Source: Xylophilus sp. GOD-11R
GTDB taxonomy: Bacteria; Pseudomonadota; Gammaproteobacteria; Burkholderiales; Burkholderiaceae_C
DNA length: 64,000 nt
Assembly: GCF_033546935.1 (NCBI RefSeq)
Contig: NZ_CP137854.1
Coordinates: 2,170,001 to 2,234,000 of the forward strand
Direction of reading: 5' to 3'
The notes below the pieces were generated by a model, which ran no database searches, was not told the DNA's origin, and saw only the letters and a program-made list of their open reading frames with translations. Shown one piece after another: positions 18,256 to 27,122 of this stretch (the stretch's first letter is position 1; each line of letters begins with the position of its first letter). The position numbers were made by a program, and so were the translations under genes.

Positions 18256-19944
18256 ATGCCGCCAGCCAGGCCAGACCTCCTAAGCGACCCCCACGCCGGC
18301 GAGCAAGCCAATCTGGCCTTCCGCCTGGACGCCGGCCTGCGCTCCGCCCCCACCCGGCGCGCCCTGCTCTGGCTGGAGCGCGGCGAGCGCATCGGCTCCG
18401 ACCTCACCGCGGCTGACCTCCGCCAAAGGTCCACAGCACTCGCCCGGGAGCTGATCGAAAAGATTCCCGCCCGATCCCAGATGCTGCTGGTCATGCCCCC
18501 CGGCCCCGAATTCACGATCGCGCTGCTCGCCTGCCTCTATGCCGGCCAGGTGGCCGTCCCGCTGCCGATGCCACGCCCCGGCGCTCCAGCCGACCGCCTG
18601 CAGGCCGTCGTCGCCGACGCCGACGCGCGCTTTGTGCTCAGCACCGCGGAAGGCGTCGAGGCACTGCGCCCGTCGGTGCCCGACATGACCCTGATCGCGG
18701 TCACGGCCGACGCGCCGCAGGCCGATGCCCCCGAGGCCGCCTGGCCCGGCCTGGCATTGGCCCCGACCGACACCGTGGTGGTGCAGTACACCTCCGGCTC
18801 TACCCGCACCCCGCGCGGCGTGGCCTTGAGCGGCGCCAACATCGTCGCCAACGCCTGGCTGGTGGCCGAAGACTGGCAGCTGCGGCAGGACGAGCTCATG
18901 CTGAGCTGGCTGCCGCATTACCACGACATGGGTTTGATGGGCAGCCTGCTGTTCCCGCTGCTGTGGGGCGTGCCGGTGGTGCAGATGTCGCCGCTGGCCT
19001 TCGTGCAGAAGCCGGTGCGCTGGCTGCGCGCGGTGCAGGCCTGGGGCGCGACCATGAGCGGCGGGCCGGCGTTCGCCTTCGCCCTGTGCCTGGAAACGAT
19101 CCCCGCTGACCAGCACGCGGCTTTCGAGCTGCGTTCATGGCGACTGGCGTATTGCGGCGCAGAGCCGGTGCCGGCCGCGCTGATGCAGCGCTTTCGCGAG
19201 GCCTTCGGCCCGAGCGGCCTGGCGGCAGACGCGGTGTTCGCCACCTACGGACTGGCTGAAGCGGCGCTGTTCGTCGCCGGGCGCCCGGGTGTCTGGACGG
19301 AGCAGGGTGGCCGACCCGCCCCGGCATCGACCGAGCCCTGCCTGCTTGGCGAGGCGACCCGGCCGTTCCTGCGCATCGTCGACCCCGAAACCCTGGCGGT
19401 GCTGCCCGACGGTGAGGCGGGCGAGATCTGGGCATGCGGCCCGTCGATCGCGATGGGCTATCTCACCCAGGGGCTCGACGGCGTCTTCGGCCAGCGCCTG
19501 GAAGGCGACACGTCGGCCTGGCTGCGCACCGGCGACATCGGCCTGATCGACGGCGCGGTGCTGCGCATCACCGGGCGCCGCAAGGACATCCTCATCGCCC
19601 ACGGTGGCAACGTGGCGGCCGCCGATGTCGAATGGCTGGCCGCTACCGAGGACGAGGCGCTCAATCCGCACGCGGCGGCGGCTTTCAACCTCTACGCCGA
19701 TGGCACGGGTGGCATCGCCTTGCTGATCGAAACCCGCGATGGTCGCGCGGCCATCGGCGATGCGGAAGCGCTTTCAAAGAGAATCATCGCGGTGGTGCGG
19801 GCTGGCCTGTCGCTCGAAATCGAGCTGTTGTGCTTCGTGAAGCGCGGCGCGCTGGACCGCACCAGCAGCGGAAAAATCAGACGCCAGACCGTGGCCGAGC
19901 GCGTGCGCGCAGGTCATCGCTACACGCCCGCCACGATGCCATGA
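18256..19944 (+). CDS. Fatty acyl-AMP ligase (FAAL)
   Basis: 562-residue adenylate-forming enzyme that should activate a fatty acid as acyl-AMP and pass it to an acyl carrier protein. Core motifs: YTSGSTRTPRGV (178-189, the ATP loop, with Arg where Gly and Lys are usual), SWLPHYHDMGLMGSLLFPLL, the FAAL-typical SPLAFVQKPVRWLRAV and SGGPAFAFALC, YGLAEAALFV, WLRTGDIG, and SGKIRR at the C-terminus with the adenylation lysine. The FAAL-type signatures favour acyl-AMP transfer to a carrier rather than CoA ligation. The next gene overlaps by four bases and an ACP lies two genes on, which fits. No clear ribosome-binding site precedes the ATG. Confidence 0.88.
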   Translation: MPPARPDLLSDPHAGEQANLAFRLDAGLRSAPTRRALLWLERGERIGSDLTAADLRQRSTALARELIEKIPARSQMLLVMPPGPEFTIALLACLYAGQVAVPLPMPRPGAPADRLQAVVADADARFVLSTAEGVEALRPSVPDMTLIAVTADAPQADAPEAAWPGLALAPTDTVVVQYTSGSTRTPRGVALSGANIVANAWLVAEDWQLRQDELMLSWLPHYHDMGLMGSLLFPLLWGVPVVQMSPLAFVQKPVRWLRAVQAWGATMSGGPAFAFALCLETIPADQHAAFELRSWRLAYCGAEPVPAALMQRFREAFGPSGLAADAVFATYGLAEAALFVAGRPGVWTEQGGRPAPASTEPCLLGEATRPFLRIVDPETLAVLPDGEAGEIWACGPSIAMGYLTQGLDGVFGQRLEGDTSAWLRTGDIGLIDGAVLRITGRRKDILIAHGGNVAAADVEWLAATEDEALNPHAAAAFNLYADGTGGIALLIETRDGRAAIGDAEALSKRIIAVVRAGLSLEIELLCFVKRGALDRTSSGKIRRQTVAERVRAGHRYTPATMP

Positions 19945-21116
19945 CCGCCACACCACCCTCGACCGCCGCGACCGAAGCCACGACCAACCCGCCGCGCCGA
20001 AAAGCGCTGTTGCGGGTCGACGATTTCGAGACGGCCCGCAGCGTGGCGCGCAGCCCGGATTTCGCCACGCTCGACCTCGCGGCCTACCTGCGCGCGCTGC
20101 AGGCGCAAACCGGGCGCGACTTCGCAGTGCTGATCCAGCTGGCCGAGAACACGCCCTTCTTCATGCAGGGCCCGCGCCACCTGCGCATGCGCCGGGTGCT
20201 GACCACCTTCATGGGGCCCGCGCGGGTCGAGGCCTGGCGGCCGACGCTGGCCCAGCTGATCGACCAGGCTCTCGACCGGCTGGAAGCCGCGCCCGAGCCC
20301 GACCTGGTGCGCGACTTCGCCGAACCCCTGTACCGCTCCGCCGCCGGCGCGCTGCTCGGTGTGGAGGGCACCGAATCGCCCGCGTTCCTGGGCTGCATCG
20401 GCCAGACGCGCACGTTGCTGGAGCCGATGCTGTCGCTGCGCGAGATCGCCACGCTGCAGAAGGCGGTGGCCGAGCTCGTCGCCGTGGTGGCGGGCAGCGA
20501 ACCCTGGCGCCTGCCGGGCCGGCCGCAGCCGCTCTATGCGCATCTGATGGAAAACCTCGACGGTGATCTGGATCGCGATGCCGCCGTGGCGCTGGTGGCC
20601 GTGTGTTTCGTCGCCGCCCAGACCACCTCGCAGACCTTGTCCAACGCGGTGCTGGCCGTGCTGCGCTCCACCGCCGGCCTGCGCTCGCAGGCGGGCGACC
20701 CGGCCTGGATCGAGGCGCATATCGACAACCTGCTGCGCCTGAACGTCTCAACGCAGAGCATCGACCGTATCGCCGCGCGGTCGGCCGACGTGCGCGACCT
20801 GCACTTCGAAGCGGGCGATCGGGTGCATGTCCAGCTGGCGGCGGTCAACCGTGACGAGGCGGTGTTTCCCGGCGGTGCGCCGGGCTGCCCCTTCCATACC
20901 GGCGAGGCCCGCATGCCCGACCACATGGGTTTCAGCACGGGCGTGCACCGCTGTCCGGGTGCGTTGTTTGCCCGGCTGATGATCGGCATGGCCTTGCCCG
21001 CCTTGTTCTCCCGCTTTCCGGCGGTGTCGCTGACGGTCGACGAGCCGCAGTGGTATTCGACCGAACTCATCCGCATGCCGCTGGCGCTGCCGTGCCGGCT
21101 CCACCCTTATTTCTGA
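19941..21116 (+). CDS. Cytochrome P450, probably acting on carrier-bound acyl chains
   Basis: 391 residues. The heme ligand is C338 in FSTGVHRCPGA. The HxxxR motif of helix C is H80-LRM-R84. The helix I region reads VCFVAAQTTSQT (oxygen-activating Thr pair at 228-229). At the helix K position the sequence is NLLR (263-266), so the Glu of the nearly universal ExxR motif is replaced by Asn, a rare feature. It overlaps the ligase gene by four bases and is followed five bases later by an ACP, suggesting it hydroxylates or desaturates an acyl group on the carrier, as BioI-type P450s do. No redox partner is encoded nearby. The substrate is inferred from context. Confidence 0.88.
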   Translation: MTATPPSTAATEATTNPPRRKALLRVDDFETARSVARSPDFATLDLAAYLRALQAQTGRDFAVLIQLAENTPFFMQGPRHLRMRRVLTTFMGPARVEAWRPTLAQLIDQALDRLEAAPEPDLVRDFAEPLYRSAAGALLGVEGTESPAFLGCIGQTRTLLEPMLSLREIATLQKAVAELVAVVAGSEPWRLPGRPQPLYAHLMENLDGDLDRDAAVALVAVCFVAAQTTSQTLSNAVLAVLRSTAGLRSQAGDPAWIEAHIDNLLRLNVSTQSIDRIAARSADVRDLHFEAGDRVHVQLAAVNRDEAVFPGGAPGCPFHTGEARMPDHMGFSTGVHRCPGALFARLMIGMALPALFSRFPAVSLTVDEPQWYSTELIRMPLALPCRLHPYF

Positions 21117-21121
21117 ACCTG

Positions 21122-21388
21122 ATGCCACCGTCCAGCCGAACCGTATCGCGCGACCAGATCGTCGACTTCATCCGCCGCTGCGTGGTGGCCCGCCTGGGCG
21201 TCGCGGCCGACGGGCTTCTCAATGACACGGTGCTGGCCGACATCGGACTGGAGTCGATCGACGTGGTGCTGATCAGCGGCCAGATCGAGGACGAGTTCGA
21301 CCTGGAAGTGGCGCCTTCGATGATGTTCGAGTACCGCACCATCGACGCCGTGGCCGACCACCTGGTCGGGCTGCTCGCCGACCGCTGA
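21122..21388 (+). CDS. Acyl carrier protein
   Basis: 88-residue carrier. The phosphopantetheine serine is S45 in DIGLESIDVVLISG, a standard DSL-like motif variant. Helices fit the ACP fold (QIVDFIRRCVVARLGV, IEDEFDLEV, TIDAVADHLVGLL). It starts six bases after the P450 stop and is followed 23 bases later by the MBOAT gene. It is the expected acceptor of the acyl-AMP made by the upstream ligase and donor for the MBOAT; the DltC role is the nearest analogue. A dedicated phosphopantetheinyl transferase is not in the window. Confidence 0.9.
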   Translation: MPPSSRTVSRDQIVDFIRRCVVARLGVAADGLLNDTVLADIGLESIDVVLISGQIEDEFDLEVAPSMMFEYRTIDAVADHLVGLLADR

Positions 21389-21411
21389 CGAAACGCCGCC
21401 GACCCGCCTGA

Positions 21412-22983
21412 ATGACCTTCGTCTCCGGATCCTTTCTCCTCGGCTTCCTGCCGGCGCTCCTGATCATCTTCACGCTCGCCACGCGCTACGCGCCGGTGGC
21501 GGCGATGCCCTTGTTGCTGGCCGGATCGGTGCTGTTCTACCTGATGGCCGACGCGGCGAGCCTGCCGCTGCTCGTCGGTTCGCTGCTGATCAATTACGGC
21601 GTCGGCCGGGCGATGGACGCCTCGCAGGGCGGCTGGCGCAGGGCCTGGCTCGGCGTGGGCGTGGTGCTCAATTTGCTGCCGCTGTTCTGGTTCAAGTACG
21701 GCGGCGGGCTGCACCTGGGCGCATCCCAGGCGGCGGGCTCCTTTGTCGGCTCGGGCATTCCGCTGGGCCTGTCGTTCTACACCTTCGGCCAGCTGTCTTT
21801 TCTGTTCGATGTGTTCCGGGGCGAGCCGGCGCGGCTGGGGCTGGTGCGCCACGGCTTGTTCGCCAGCTTCTTCGCGCAGTTGCCGGCCGGCCCCATCACC
21901 CGATGGCGCGACCTGGCGCCGCAGATCGCGTCGATCGGCCAACGCGCGGTGCCGCTGGCCACGGTGGCCGCGGGCGTCAGCCTGTTCATCTTCGGGCTGG
22001 TGAAGAAGTCGCTTTTCGGCGATTCGCTCGGGCACTTCGTGAATGCGGTGCACCTCATCGCCGACGAGGGGCGCTCGCCCAACATCGTCGAGGCGTGGCT
22101 GGCCACCTGGGGTTTCGTGCTGCAGCTGTACTTCGATTTTTCCGGCTATTCGGACATGGCGATCGGCGCGGCGATGTGCTTCGGGCTGAAGCTGGCGGTC
22201 AACTTCAATTCGCCGCTCAAGGCCGCTACCGCCAGCCAATGGGTGGACCGCTGGCACATGTCGCTGGTCGGCTGGATCCGCGAATACCTGTATCCGCCGG
22301 TGTTCAACCTCACCCGCAGGCTGCCGTTCGGCCCGCCGCAGCGCATGCGCATCATCGGCTGGGCGGTAGGCACCATCGCGAGCATGAGCGTCATCGGCGC
22401 CTGGCACGGCTCGGAGCCGCTGCTCTGGGGCGGCGGCATCGTGTTCGGCGTGGTGCTGGTGCTGATGCAGCTGCCGGCGCTGCTCTGGCCGCGCAAGCAG
22501 CGCAAAGCCGACGTCGCCGGTGCGCCGGGGCGCTCGGCGGTGGCGCGGGCGATGCTGCTGCTCTTCATCGCGATGCTGATCCTGTCGGTGCGGGCGCGCG
22601 ATGCGGGCACGCTGATCATCTTTCTCGAGGCCATGTTCGACCCCACCACCATTTCGCTGCCCGGCGCCCTGCGCGGCGCACAGGGCTGGCTGCCCGGCTG
22701 GGTGCGCTTCGACGGCATGCTGCCGGGCGTGGCCTATGTCTGGCGCTTCGACATGCTGGTGCTGGTGACCGCCACCGCCATCGGCCTGTGGGCGCCCAAC
22801 ACCATGCAGCTTTTCGGGCTGGTGCCTGCGGGCGTCAAGGGCAGCGTCGCGGCGCAGCGAGTGGAACGCTGGCGCTGGCGACCCACGGCGGCCTGGGGCC
22901 TGGTGATGGGCGTGATGCTGGTGCTGGCGGTGCTGTTCACCGGCAGCCTGGGCGGACAGGAATTCATCTATGCCCGCTTCTGA
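21412..22983 (+). CDS. MBOAT-family membrane O-acyltransferase (DltB/AlgI-like)
   Basis: 523-residue polytopic membrane protein with about 10-12 hydrophobic segments. It has the family landmarks PLGLSFYTFGQLSFLFDV, LPAGPITRW, LQLYFDFSGYSDMAIG, and the catalytic-site stretch VIGAWHGSE with H332. MBOATs of the DltB/AlgI/PatA type take an acyl group from a cytoplasmic donor and deliver it across the membrane to an extracytoplasmic acceptor. The ACP immediately upstream is the natural donor. It overlaps the following SGNH-like gene by 14 bases, matching the MBOAT-plus-helper pairing seen in DltB-DltD and AlgI-AlgJ/X. Confidence 0.92.
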   Translation: MTFVSGSFLLGFLPALLIIFTLATRYAPVAAMPLLLAGSVLFYLMADAASLPLLVGSLLINYGVGRAMDASQGGWRRAWLGVGVVLNLLPLFWFKYGGGLHLGASQAAGSFVGSGIPLGLSFYTFGQLSFLFDVFRGEPARLGLVRHGLFASFFAQLPAGPITRWRDLAPQIASIGQRAVPLATVAAGVSLFIFGLVKKSLFGDSLGHFVNAVHLIADEGRSPNIVEAWLATWGFVLQLYFDFSGYSDMAIGAAMCFGLKLAVNFNSPLKAATASQWVDRWHMSLVGWIREYLYPPVFNLTRRLPFGPPQRMRIIGWAVGTIASMSVIGAWHGSEPLLWGGGIVFGVVLVLMQLPALLWPRKQRKADVAGAPGRSAVARAMLLLFIAMLILSVRARDAGTLIIFLEAMFDPTTISLPGALRGAQGWLPGWVRFDGMLPGVAYVWRFDMLVLVTATAIGLWAPNTMQLFGLVPAGVKGSVAAQRVERWRWRPTAAWGLVMGVMLVLAVLFTGSLGGQEFIYARF

Positions 22984-23965
22984 CGGCACTCCGCCCGACG
23001 ATCGCCGCGCACTGCGGCGTTTTCTGCTGGCCGCCGCCATCGTCGCGGTGCCGGTGCTGGGGCTGGTCGGCCTGCTCAACACCTTGGGCGACCCGTTCGG
23101 CTACCGGGGCCGGCCGCTCGCGCCGGGGCTCAACGACGTGCGCTCGCAGGTGTTCTACCGCGCCGCAAGGCCCACGCAGATGCACTGGCTGCGCAGCCAG
23201 GCCGTGCAGCAGAACCGGCAGGCCGAACTGCTGGTCGGCACCTCGCGGGTGGTGCGTGGTTTCGACGCCTGCGCCCATCCGCGGCGCGGCGTGCTGGCCC
23301 TGCCGCTGATGAGCCAGGAGGAAATCGCCGACCTGGTGCGCGACAAGCTGCCGCCGCCGGACTTCGAGCAGACGCTATGGATCGAGATCGCGCGCGGCCC
23401 GACGCCGGTCACTGCCGAGTCCTACGGCAGCGCCCAGCCCAGCCGCGACGATCTGCTGAGTTGGAACGCCACCGTGACCTCGATCGACAACGCGCTGGCC
23501 AGCCGCTTCGTGCCGCGCAAGGCCGGCGGTGCCGCTGGCTGCGCGGTGGTGCCGCTGCACACCGACAACGTGCGAAACGATTCGGTCGGCCTGCTGCGCG
23601 CCGTCGAGGCCGACCCGCTCGGCCTGCCGTCCTACCGCGACCTGCTCATGCGCATCGCGCCGGCCTGCGGCCCGAAGCGCCACATCGTGCTGGTGGTGCT
23701 GCCGGCCTATGTGGCGCCGGAGTCCTGGGACGAGGCGCTGTCGGTCATGCAGCGCTACGACCGCAAGATGAGCGAGGAAACCGAGCGCATGCGCGACCGA
23801 TATCCGGGCTGCCGCTTCGAGTTCCGCGATCTCGCCACCCGCTACCTGGAGCGCGGCGCCGAGGCCCAGCAGGCCGACGTGCGCGCCGGCTACTGGGCCG
23901 ACGGCGTGCATTTCTCGCCGGAGCTCGGCGAGGCGGTGCTGGCGTCCGGCGGGGGCATTCGCTAG
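22970..23965 (+). CDS. Membrane-anchored SGNH/DltD-AlgX-like acyltransfer partner
   Basis: 331 residues. One N-terminal transmembrane helix (~17-37) places the rest outside the cytoplasm. LLVGTSRVVRGFD (~87-99) corresponds to the nucleophile block of SGNH proteins, and WADGVHFSPELG near the C-terminus supplies the conserved Asp-x-x-His pair. Overall similarity to known families is low, so I call it by architecture and context. The 14-base overlap with the MBOAT gene strongly suggests a working pair: the MBOAT passes the acyl chain through the membrane and this protein transfers it to the final acceptor (sugar, polymer or lipid, unknown). It is the last gene of the operon. Confidence 0.72.
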   Translation: MPASDGTPPDDRRALRRFLLAAAIVAVPVLGLVGLLNTLGDPFGYRGRPLAPGLNDVRSQVFYRAARPTQMHWLRSQAVQQNRQAELLVGTSRVVRGFDACAHPRRGVLALPLMSQEEIADLVRDKLPPPDFEQTLWIEIARGPTPVTAESYGSAQPSRDDLLSWNATVTSIDNALASRFVPRKAGGAAGCAVVPLHTDNVRNDSVGLLRAVEADPLGLPSYRDLLMRIAPACGPKRHIVLVVLPAYVAPESWDEALSVMQRYDRKMSEETERMRDRYPGCRFEFRDLATRYLERGAEAQQADVRAGYWADGVHFSPELGEAVLASGGGIR

Positions 23966-24068
23966 AGGCAGCGTTCGGCCAATGCCCGCAGGGTCCGGGC
24001 GGCGGGCACGCCACTCCGGCGTGCGGCCGATACCGCCGTCGGCGTCGTCGGTCGTCGGCTTTTCGACC

Positions 24069-26774
24069 ATGCGCAGCGGATTGATTCGGACAGAATGCGG
24101 GGTTGGTCTCCCGTCCGAAGATTCCCATCCTGTGCCGCCTACCGTGACCAGCCCATCGCCTTGCCCGTCTCCGCCCGTCCGCCTGTCCTTTCTCGAAGGA
24201 GGCGGCGAGGTCGGCGACCTGCTGTTGCGCAAGGACTGGCGCGGGCATGCGCTCGGCGATCCGGGCACCTGGCCGTCGACGCTGCGCACCATGGTCGGCG
24301 CCTGCCTGCACTCGCCGGTGCTCGGCGCGGTGCTCTGGGGGCCGGAGCTGCGCATGCTCTACAACGATGCCTACGTGCTTTCCATGGGCGAGCGGCATCC
24401 GTCAGCGCTGGGCGAGCCGGTCGCGCAGGTGTGGGGCGCGGCCTGGAACGCGGTGGCCGCGGACTTTCTGCAGGTGGTGGTCACCGGCCAGGGCATGGCG
24501 CAGCGCGGCGTCTGCCTGCCGGTGGAGCGCCACGGCCGCGTCGAATCGAGCTGGTGGGACTTCACCGCCACGCCCATCTTCGACGACGACGGCAGCGTGG
24601 TCGGACTGTTCAACCAGGGCACCGAGATCACCTCGCAGATCCTGGCCGAGCGCGCGCGCGACGCCGTCGAGGTGGAACTGCGTGCGCTCACCGCCCAGTT
24701 GGCCCATTCGGTGGAAGACCGCACCCGCGACCGCAACGCGCTCTGGACCCTGTCTTCGGACCTGATGCTGCGCTGCGGATTCGACGGCCGCATCGTCGCG
24801 GTGAACCCGGCCTGGACCGAGATGCTCGGCTGGCACGAGCGTGAACTGCTCGGGCTGTCGCTGCTGGAACTGCTGCATCCCGAAGACGTCGACACGACGG
24901 CCCAGGCGGCCGCTGCATCGGCCGGCGGCGCCGCGCTGAACCATTTCATCAATCGTTATCGCCACCGCGACGGCAGCTACCGCTGGATCAGCTGGTCGAC
25001 CCGGCCGGCCGACGGGCTGATCAACGCGGTGGGCCGCGACGTCACCGAAGACCGCGCCCGCGCCGAAGCGCTGCAGGCTTCGCAGGAGCAATTGCGCCAG
25101 TCTCAGAAGCTCGAAGCGCTGGGCCAGCTGACCGGCGGCATCGCGCACGACTTCAACAACCTGCTGACCATCGTCAGCACCTCGATCCAGCTGCTGCAGC
25201 GGCCCAACCTGGCCGAGGACCGGCGCCAGCGCTTCATGGGCGCCATCTCCAGCGCCGTCACCCGCGCCTCGCGGCTCACCGGCCAGTTGCTGGCCTTCGC
25301 CCGGCGCCAGAGCCTGCAGCCCGTGGTGTTCGATGTCGGCGCCAACGTGCAGGGCGTGGTCGACATGGTGCGCACGCTGGCCGGTCCGCGCATCGCACTG
25401 CACACCGCCACGCACGGCGACGATTGCCTGGTGAATGCGGATCCCGGCCATTTCGACACCGCCATCGTCAACCTCTGCGCCAACGCGCGGGATGCGATGC
25501 AGGGCACCGGCCGGCTCGATATCGTCACCTCGCGTGTGGCCGGCATTCCCGCCCACCGCGACCAGCCGGCCAAGGCGGGTGATTTCGTGTCGCTGGCGGT
25601 GACCGACACCGGCTGTGGCATCGCGCCGGACCTGATGGACCGCGTGTTCGAACCCTTCTTCACCACCAAGGCGGTGGGGCAGGGCACCGGTCTGGGGCTG
25701 TCGCAGGTGTTCGGCTTCGCGCGTCAGTCGGGTGGCGACGTGCATATCCGCAGCGATGTGGGCCAGGGCACCACCTTCACGCTCTACCTGCCGCTGGCGG
25801 GCAAGGCGGCCGTGCAGGGGAGCGCCGCATCGGACCGCAGTGCGCTCGACGAAACCCAGGCGGGCGATCTGCTGCTGGTGGAAGACAACGCCGAGGTCGC
25901 GGCGGCGGTGCAGGAATCGTTGCGCGAACTGGGTTACCGGGTGACCTGGGCGGGCGATGCCGAGCAGGCGCTCGAGATCCTGGCGCGCGAAGCCGGCCGC
26001 TTCATGGTGGTGTTTTCCGACGTGGTCATGCCGGGAATCGACGGCGTCGACCTGGCGCGCGAGATCCGGCGGCGTTATCCGGCGCTGCCGGTGCTGCTGT
26101 CGAGCGGCTACAGCCGGGTGCTGTCGCGCTCGGTGAACATCGAGTTTCCCCTGCTGGCCAAGCCGTATTCGCTGGTGGCGCTGGCCAGCGGCCTGCGCGA
26201 TGCCATCGCCCGGCGGCAGGCCGAGGTCAGGCACACGGGGCCGTCGGGTTTCAGCACGGCCGCCGATATCGAGCAGGCCCGGCTGACCGATCTGGAGTCG
26301 CTGGCAGTGCTCGACACGCCGACCGAGCCGTCCTACGACAACCTCACACGGCTCGCCGCCACGCTGTTCGACGCGCCGATCGCACTGGTGTCGCTGATCG
26401 ACGCGGACCGGCAATGGTTCAAGTCGCACCTGGGCCTGGACGCCACCGAGACACCGCGTGAGTACGCGTTCTGCGCGCATGCGATCGAAAGCCCGGGCGA
26501 GGTGATGGTGGTGCCCGACGCCACGCTCGACCCGCGTTTTGCCGCCAATCCGCTGGTCACGGGCGATCCCAACATCCGCTTTTACGCCGGCGCGCCGCTG
26601 GTCACGTCGTGGGGCCACGCCATCGGCACGCTGTGCGTCATCGACAGCCAGCCGCGCGAGGCGCAGGACCGTCACCTGGAAGCATTGAAGCTGCTCGCCG
26701 CGCAGGTGGTGGAGCGGCTGGAGGCGGACCGCCCGAGGGACGCAGCGATCCCGAAGCCGCCGGCCAGGCGCTAG
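24069..26774 (+). CDS. Hybrid histidine kinase: PAS-PAS-HisKA-HATPase-receiver-GAF
   Basis: About 901 residues from the ATG at 24069; longer starts are possible and no strong ribosome-binding site is visible. It has an N-terminal PAS-like sensor region (DWRGHALGDPGTWPSTLRTM...), a second PAS (~228-330, DGRIVAVNPAWTEMLGW), HisKA with H360 in GGIAHDFNNLLT, an HATPase (DTGCGIAPD, GTGLGLSQVFGFARQSGG), and a receiver with acceptor in VVFSDVVMPGIDG. A GAF domain follows the receiver (LAATLFDAPIALVSLIDADRQWF), which is an unusual C-terminal position. There is no transmembrane helix, so the signal is sensed in the cytoplasm. It is monocistronic and ends in a strong hairpin. Confidence 0.88.
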   Translation: MRSGLIRTECGVGLPSEDSHPVPPTVTSPSPCPSPPVRLSFLEGGGEVGDLLLRKDWRGHALGDPGTWPSTLRTMVGACLHSPVLGAVLWGPELRMLYNDAYVLSMGERHPSALGEPVAQVWGAAWNAVAADFLQVVVTGQGMAQRGVCLPVERHGRVESSWWDFTATPIFDDDGSVVGLFNQGTEITSQILAERARDAVEVELRALTAQLAHSVEDRTRDRNALWTLSSDLMLRCGFDGRIVAVNPAWTEMLGWHERELLGLSLLELLHPEDVDTTAQAAAASAGGAALNHFINRYRHRDGSYRWISWSTRPADGLINAVGRDVTEDRARAEALQASQEQLRQSQKLEALGQLTGGIAHDFNNLLTIVSTSIQLLQRPNLAEDRRQRFMGAISSAVTRASRLTGQLLAFARRQSLQPVVFDVGANVQGVVDMVRTLAGPRIALHTATHGDDCLVNADPGHFDTAIVNLCANARDAMQGTGRLDIVTSRVAGIPAHRDQPAKAGDFVSLAVTDTGCGIAPDLMDRVFEPFFTTKAVGQGTGLGLSQVFGFARQSGGDVHIRSDVGQGTTFTLYLPLAGKAAVQGSAASDRSALDETQAGDLLLVEDNAEVAAAVQESLRELGYRVTWAGDAEQALEILAREAGRFMVVFSDVVMPGIDGVDLAREIRRRYPALPVLLSSGYSRVLSRSVNIEFPLLAKPYSLVALASGLRDAIARRQAEVRHTGPSGFSTAADIEQARLTDLESLAVLDTPTEPSYDNLTRLAATLFDAPIALVSLIDADRQWFKSHLGLDATETPREYAFCAHAIESPGEVMVVPDATLDPRFAANPLVTGDPNIRFYAGAPLVTSWGHAIGTLCVIDSQPREAQDRHLEALKLLAAQVVERLEADRPRDAAIPKPPARR

Positions 26775-26793
26775 AGCCGGCCTGGCTGGCGGC
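26756..26793. terminator. Hairpin terminator-like structure between convergent genes
   Basis: A 14-bp stem, GCCGCCGGCCAGGC (26756-26769) with GCCTGGCTGGCGGC (26780-26793), with one G-U pair. It overlaps the kinase stop codon and abuts the stop of the small minus-strand frame at 26794. No T run follows, so termination could be weak or bidirectional. Confidence 0.5.
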
Positions 26794-26955
26794 TTAGAAG
26801 GCCAGGCGCATCGAATGCAGCAGCAGCCCGGCGATGGAGGGTCGGCGCATCGACTGTTCCAGCAGGTTCGACACCTTCCACGCGGCAGCCGGCAGGACGA
26901 TCGAGGCGGCCGCCAGGAGGTCCGTGGACAGGGCGGTGGAGATAGCGGCTTTCAT
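26794..26955 (-). CDS. Small hydrophobic hypothetical protein
   Basis: A 53-residue frame from the ATG at 26955 (MKAAISTALS). The first 25 residues are hydrophobic (TDLLAAASIVLPAAAW), like a signal or small membrane peptide; the rest is basic (SMRRPS). There is no obvious ribosome-binding site. Support comes from its stop sitting exactly at the edge of the hairpin at 26756-26793. It could still be a chance frame. The 167 bases to its right hold no other gene. Confidence 0.33.
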   Translation of the reverse strand: MKAAISTALSTDLLAAASIVLPAAAWKVSNLLEQSMRRPSIAGLLLHSMRLAF

Positions 26956-27089
26956 GACTGCATGGTCATGCGCCGAGGGACGCGGCGGTGGCGGGCAGCA
27001 TCGCTTGCCCTTGCAGGCGGGCCGGTGCACCCGGCATGGGGGCGCGGGTGTGTCGGCTTGTCAGCTTCGCTGTCGGTGCAGCGTGGTCG

Positions 27090-27110
27090 CCGCCTACAGG
27101 GCGTAGGCGG
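27090..27110 (-). terminator. Hairpin downstream of the Bug-type gene
   Basis: Perfect 8-bp stem CCGCCTAC / GTAGGCGG with a 5-base loop, 12 bases past the stop of the binding-protein gene. It has no T run. Confidence 0.45.
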
Positions 27111-27122
27111 GACGGCGCGTTC

